The notes under the pieces are model-generated. The model had not been told where the DNA came from. It searched no databases and saw only the letters and a program-made list of their open reading frames with translations. Below are positions 63,746 through 64,000 of a stretch of 64,000 nt of DNA, piece by piece (position 1 is the first letter of the stretch; the number at the start of each line of letters is the position of its first letter). The position numbers and the translations under genes were made by a program. Source of the DNA: Thiosocius sp963753845 (GTDB taxonomy: Bacteria > Pseudomonadota > Gammaproteobacteria > Chromatiales > Chromatiaceae); assembly GCA_963753845.1 (NCBI GenBank), contig CAVWEI010000007.1:62001-126000 (forward strand). Direction: 5' to 3'.

Positions 63746-64000
63746 GCTCCTCCTCCCGATCGGTCCACGCGCGGCGCACGAATGCCACTGCGGTCACCGC
63801 CGCGAGCAGGGCGAACACCAGAGCCACGTCGCGCAGTGCCGCGCTGCCCGACGCCTCGGCCAGCAACAACAATATCGCCACCGCGGTGGTGCCGAATAAC
63901 TGCGCGGCCAGCATGCGATCAGCGGCTGTCGGACCGCGCAGCACCCGCCACATGCCGGCGCCGAGATTTAGCATGAGAAACAGCGCCAGTGCGAGAATCA
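63732..64000 (-). CDS. mnhF: Cation antiporter subunit F (MrpF/MnhF), 5' end outside window
   Basis: The 3' 89 codons are inside. They read ILALALFLMLNLGAGMWRVLRGPTAADRMLAAQLFGTTAVAILLLLAEA and then DVALVFALLAAVTAVAFVRRAW. RxxxGPTxxDRxxAxxxxG is the MrpF signature. The frame continues past base 64000, so the real start and probably subunit E lie beyond the window. Confidence 0.9.
   Translation of the reverse strand, partial: ILALALFLMLNLGAGMWRVLRGPTAADRMLAAQLFGTTAVAILLLLAEASGSAALRDVALVFALLAAVTAVAFVRRAWTDREEEHGTE

Overview
The window looks like a high-GC gammaproteobacterial chromosome, possibly a Chromatiales-like or sulfur-oxidiser-like lineage. This rests on gene content and order: mltF next to tadA, a panBC-dNK-folK-pcnB run, rapA, rdgC, hrpB, PPK2 and three DUF2173 genes. 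There is no rRNA gene to confirm it. One tRNA (Asn) is present. No CRISPR array was seen.

Bases 1-40.4 kb are ordinary core and semi-core sequence: an aminotransferase tail, a FimT-like pseudopilin, tRNA-Asn, a TIR-TM-Cys-rich protein, a histidine phosphatase, an orphan EI-like PEP enzyme beside a truncated DUF21 gene, ChrA, PPK2, an HdeA-like protein, pgi, a frameshifted ppc, panC/panB/dNK/folK/pcnB, three DUF2173 paralogues, valS, rapA, rdgC, tcdA, mnmH, a secreted S1 protease coupled to an FHA membrane protein, two tandem membrane GTPases, DUF2970, hrpB, mltF, an MBL hydrolase and tadA.

At the tadA start codon (40.40 kb) the core sequence stops. The 18 bases there read T-I-E-W-E-stop on the minus strand, the conserved end of GuaA, but no guaA follows. 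From this point to at least 56.7 kb the DNA is accessory. It is cut into modules by five copies of a guaA-3'-end-like core (40402, 43259, 49131, 52669, 56701), all in the same orientation and all still encoding I-E-W-E-stop. They are flanked by imperfect arm repeats, mostly an 18-bp TACCATG-type repeat. I read this as a tandem array of integrative elements that use the guaA 3' end as attachment site. No integrase is in the window.

Module cargo: (1) a HigBA-like addiction module with a dead toxin, IS256 and IS91 remnants and a Phd/ParE pair; (2) an unknown 408-aa gene downstream of a higA split by a decayed IS21-family element, plus a Fic protein with two operator-like dyads; (3) HigB/HigA overlapping a TOTE-type primase-helicase; (4) an operon of a DUF4143 ATPase, a SEC-C protein and an alpha-helical repeat protein, with its own promoter/dyad; (5) an intact HigBA-like pair followed by a large Mrp/MBH-type cation antiporter operon with three NuoL/M/N-like subunits that runs off the right end.

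Several genes carry single-base indels (ppc twice, the ATPase and the SEC-C gene once each). From sequence alone these cannot be separated into assembly errors and true mutations.
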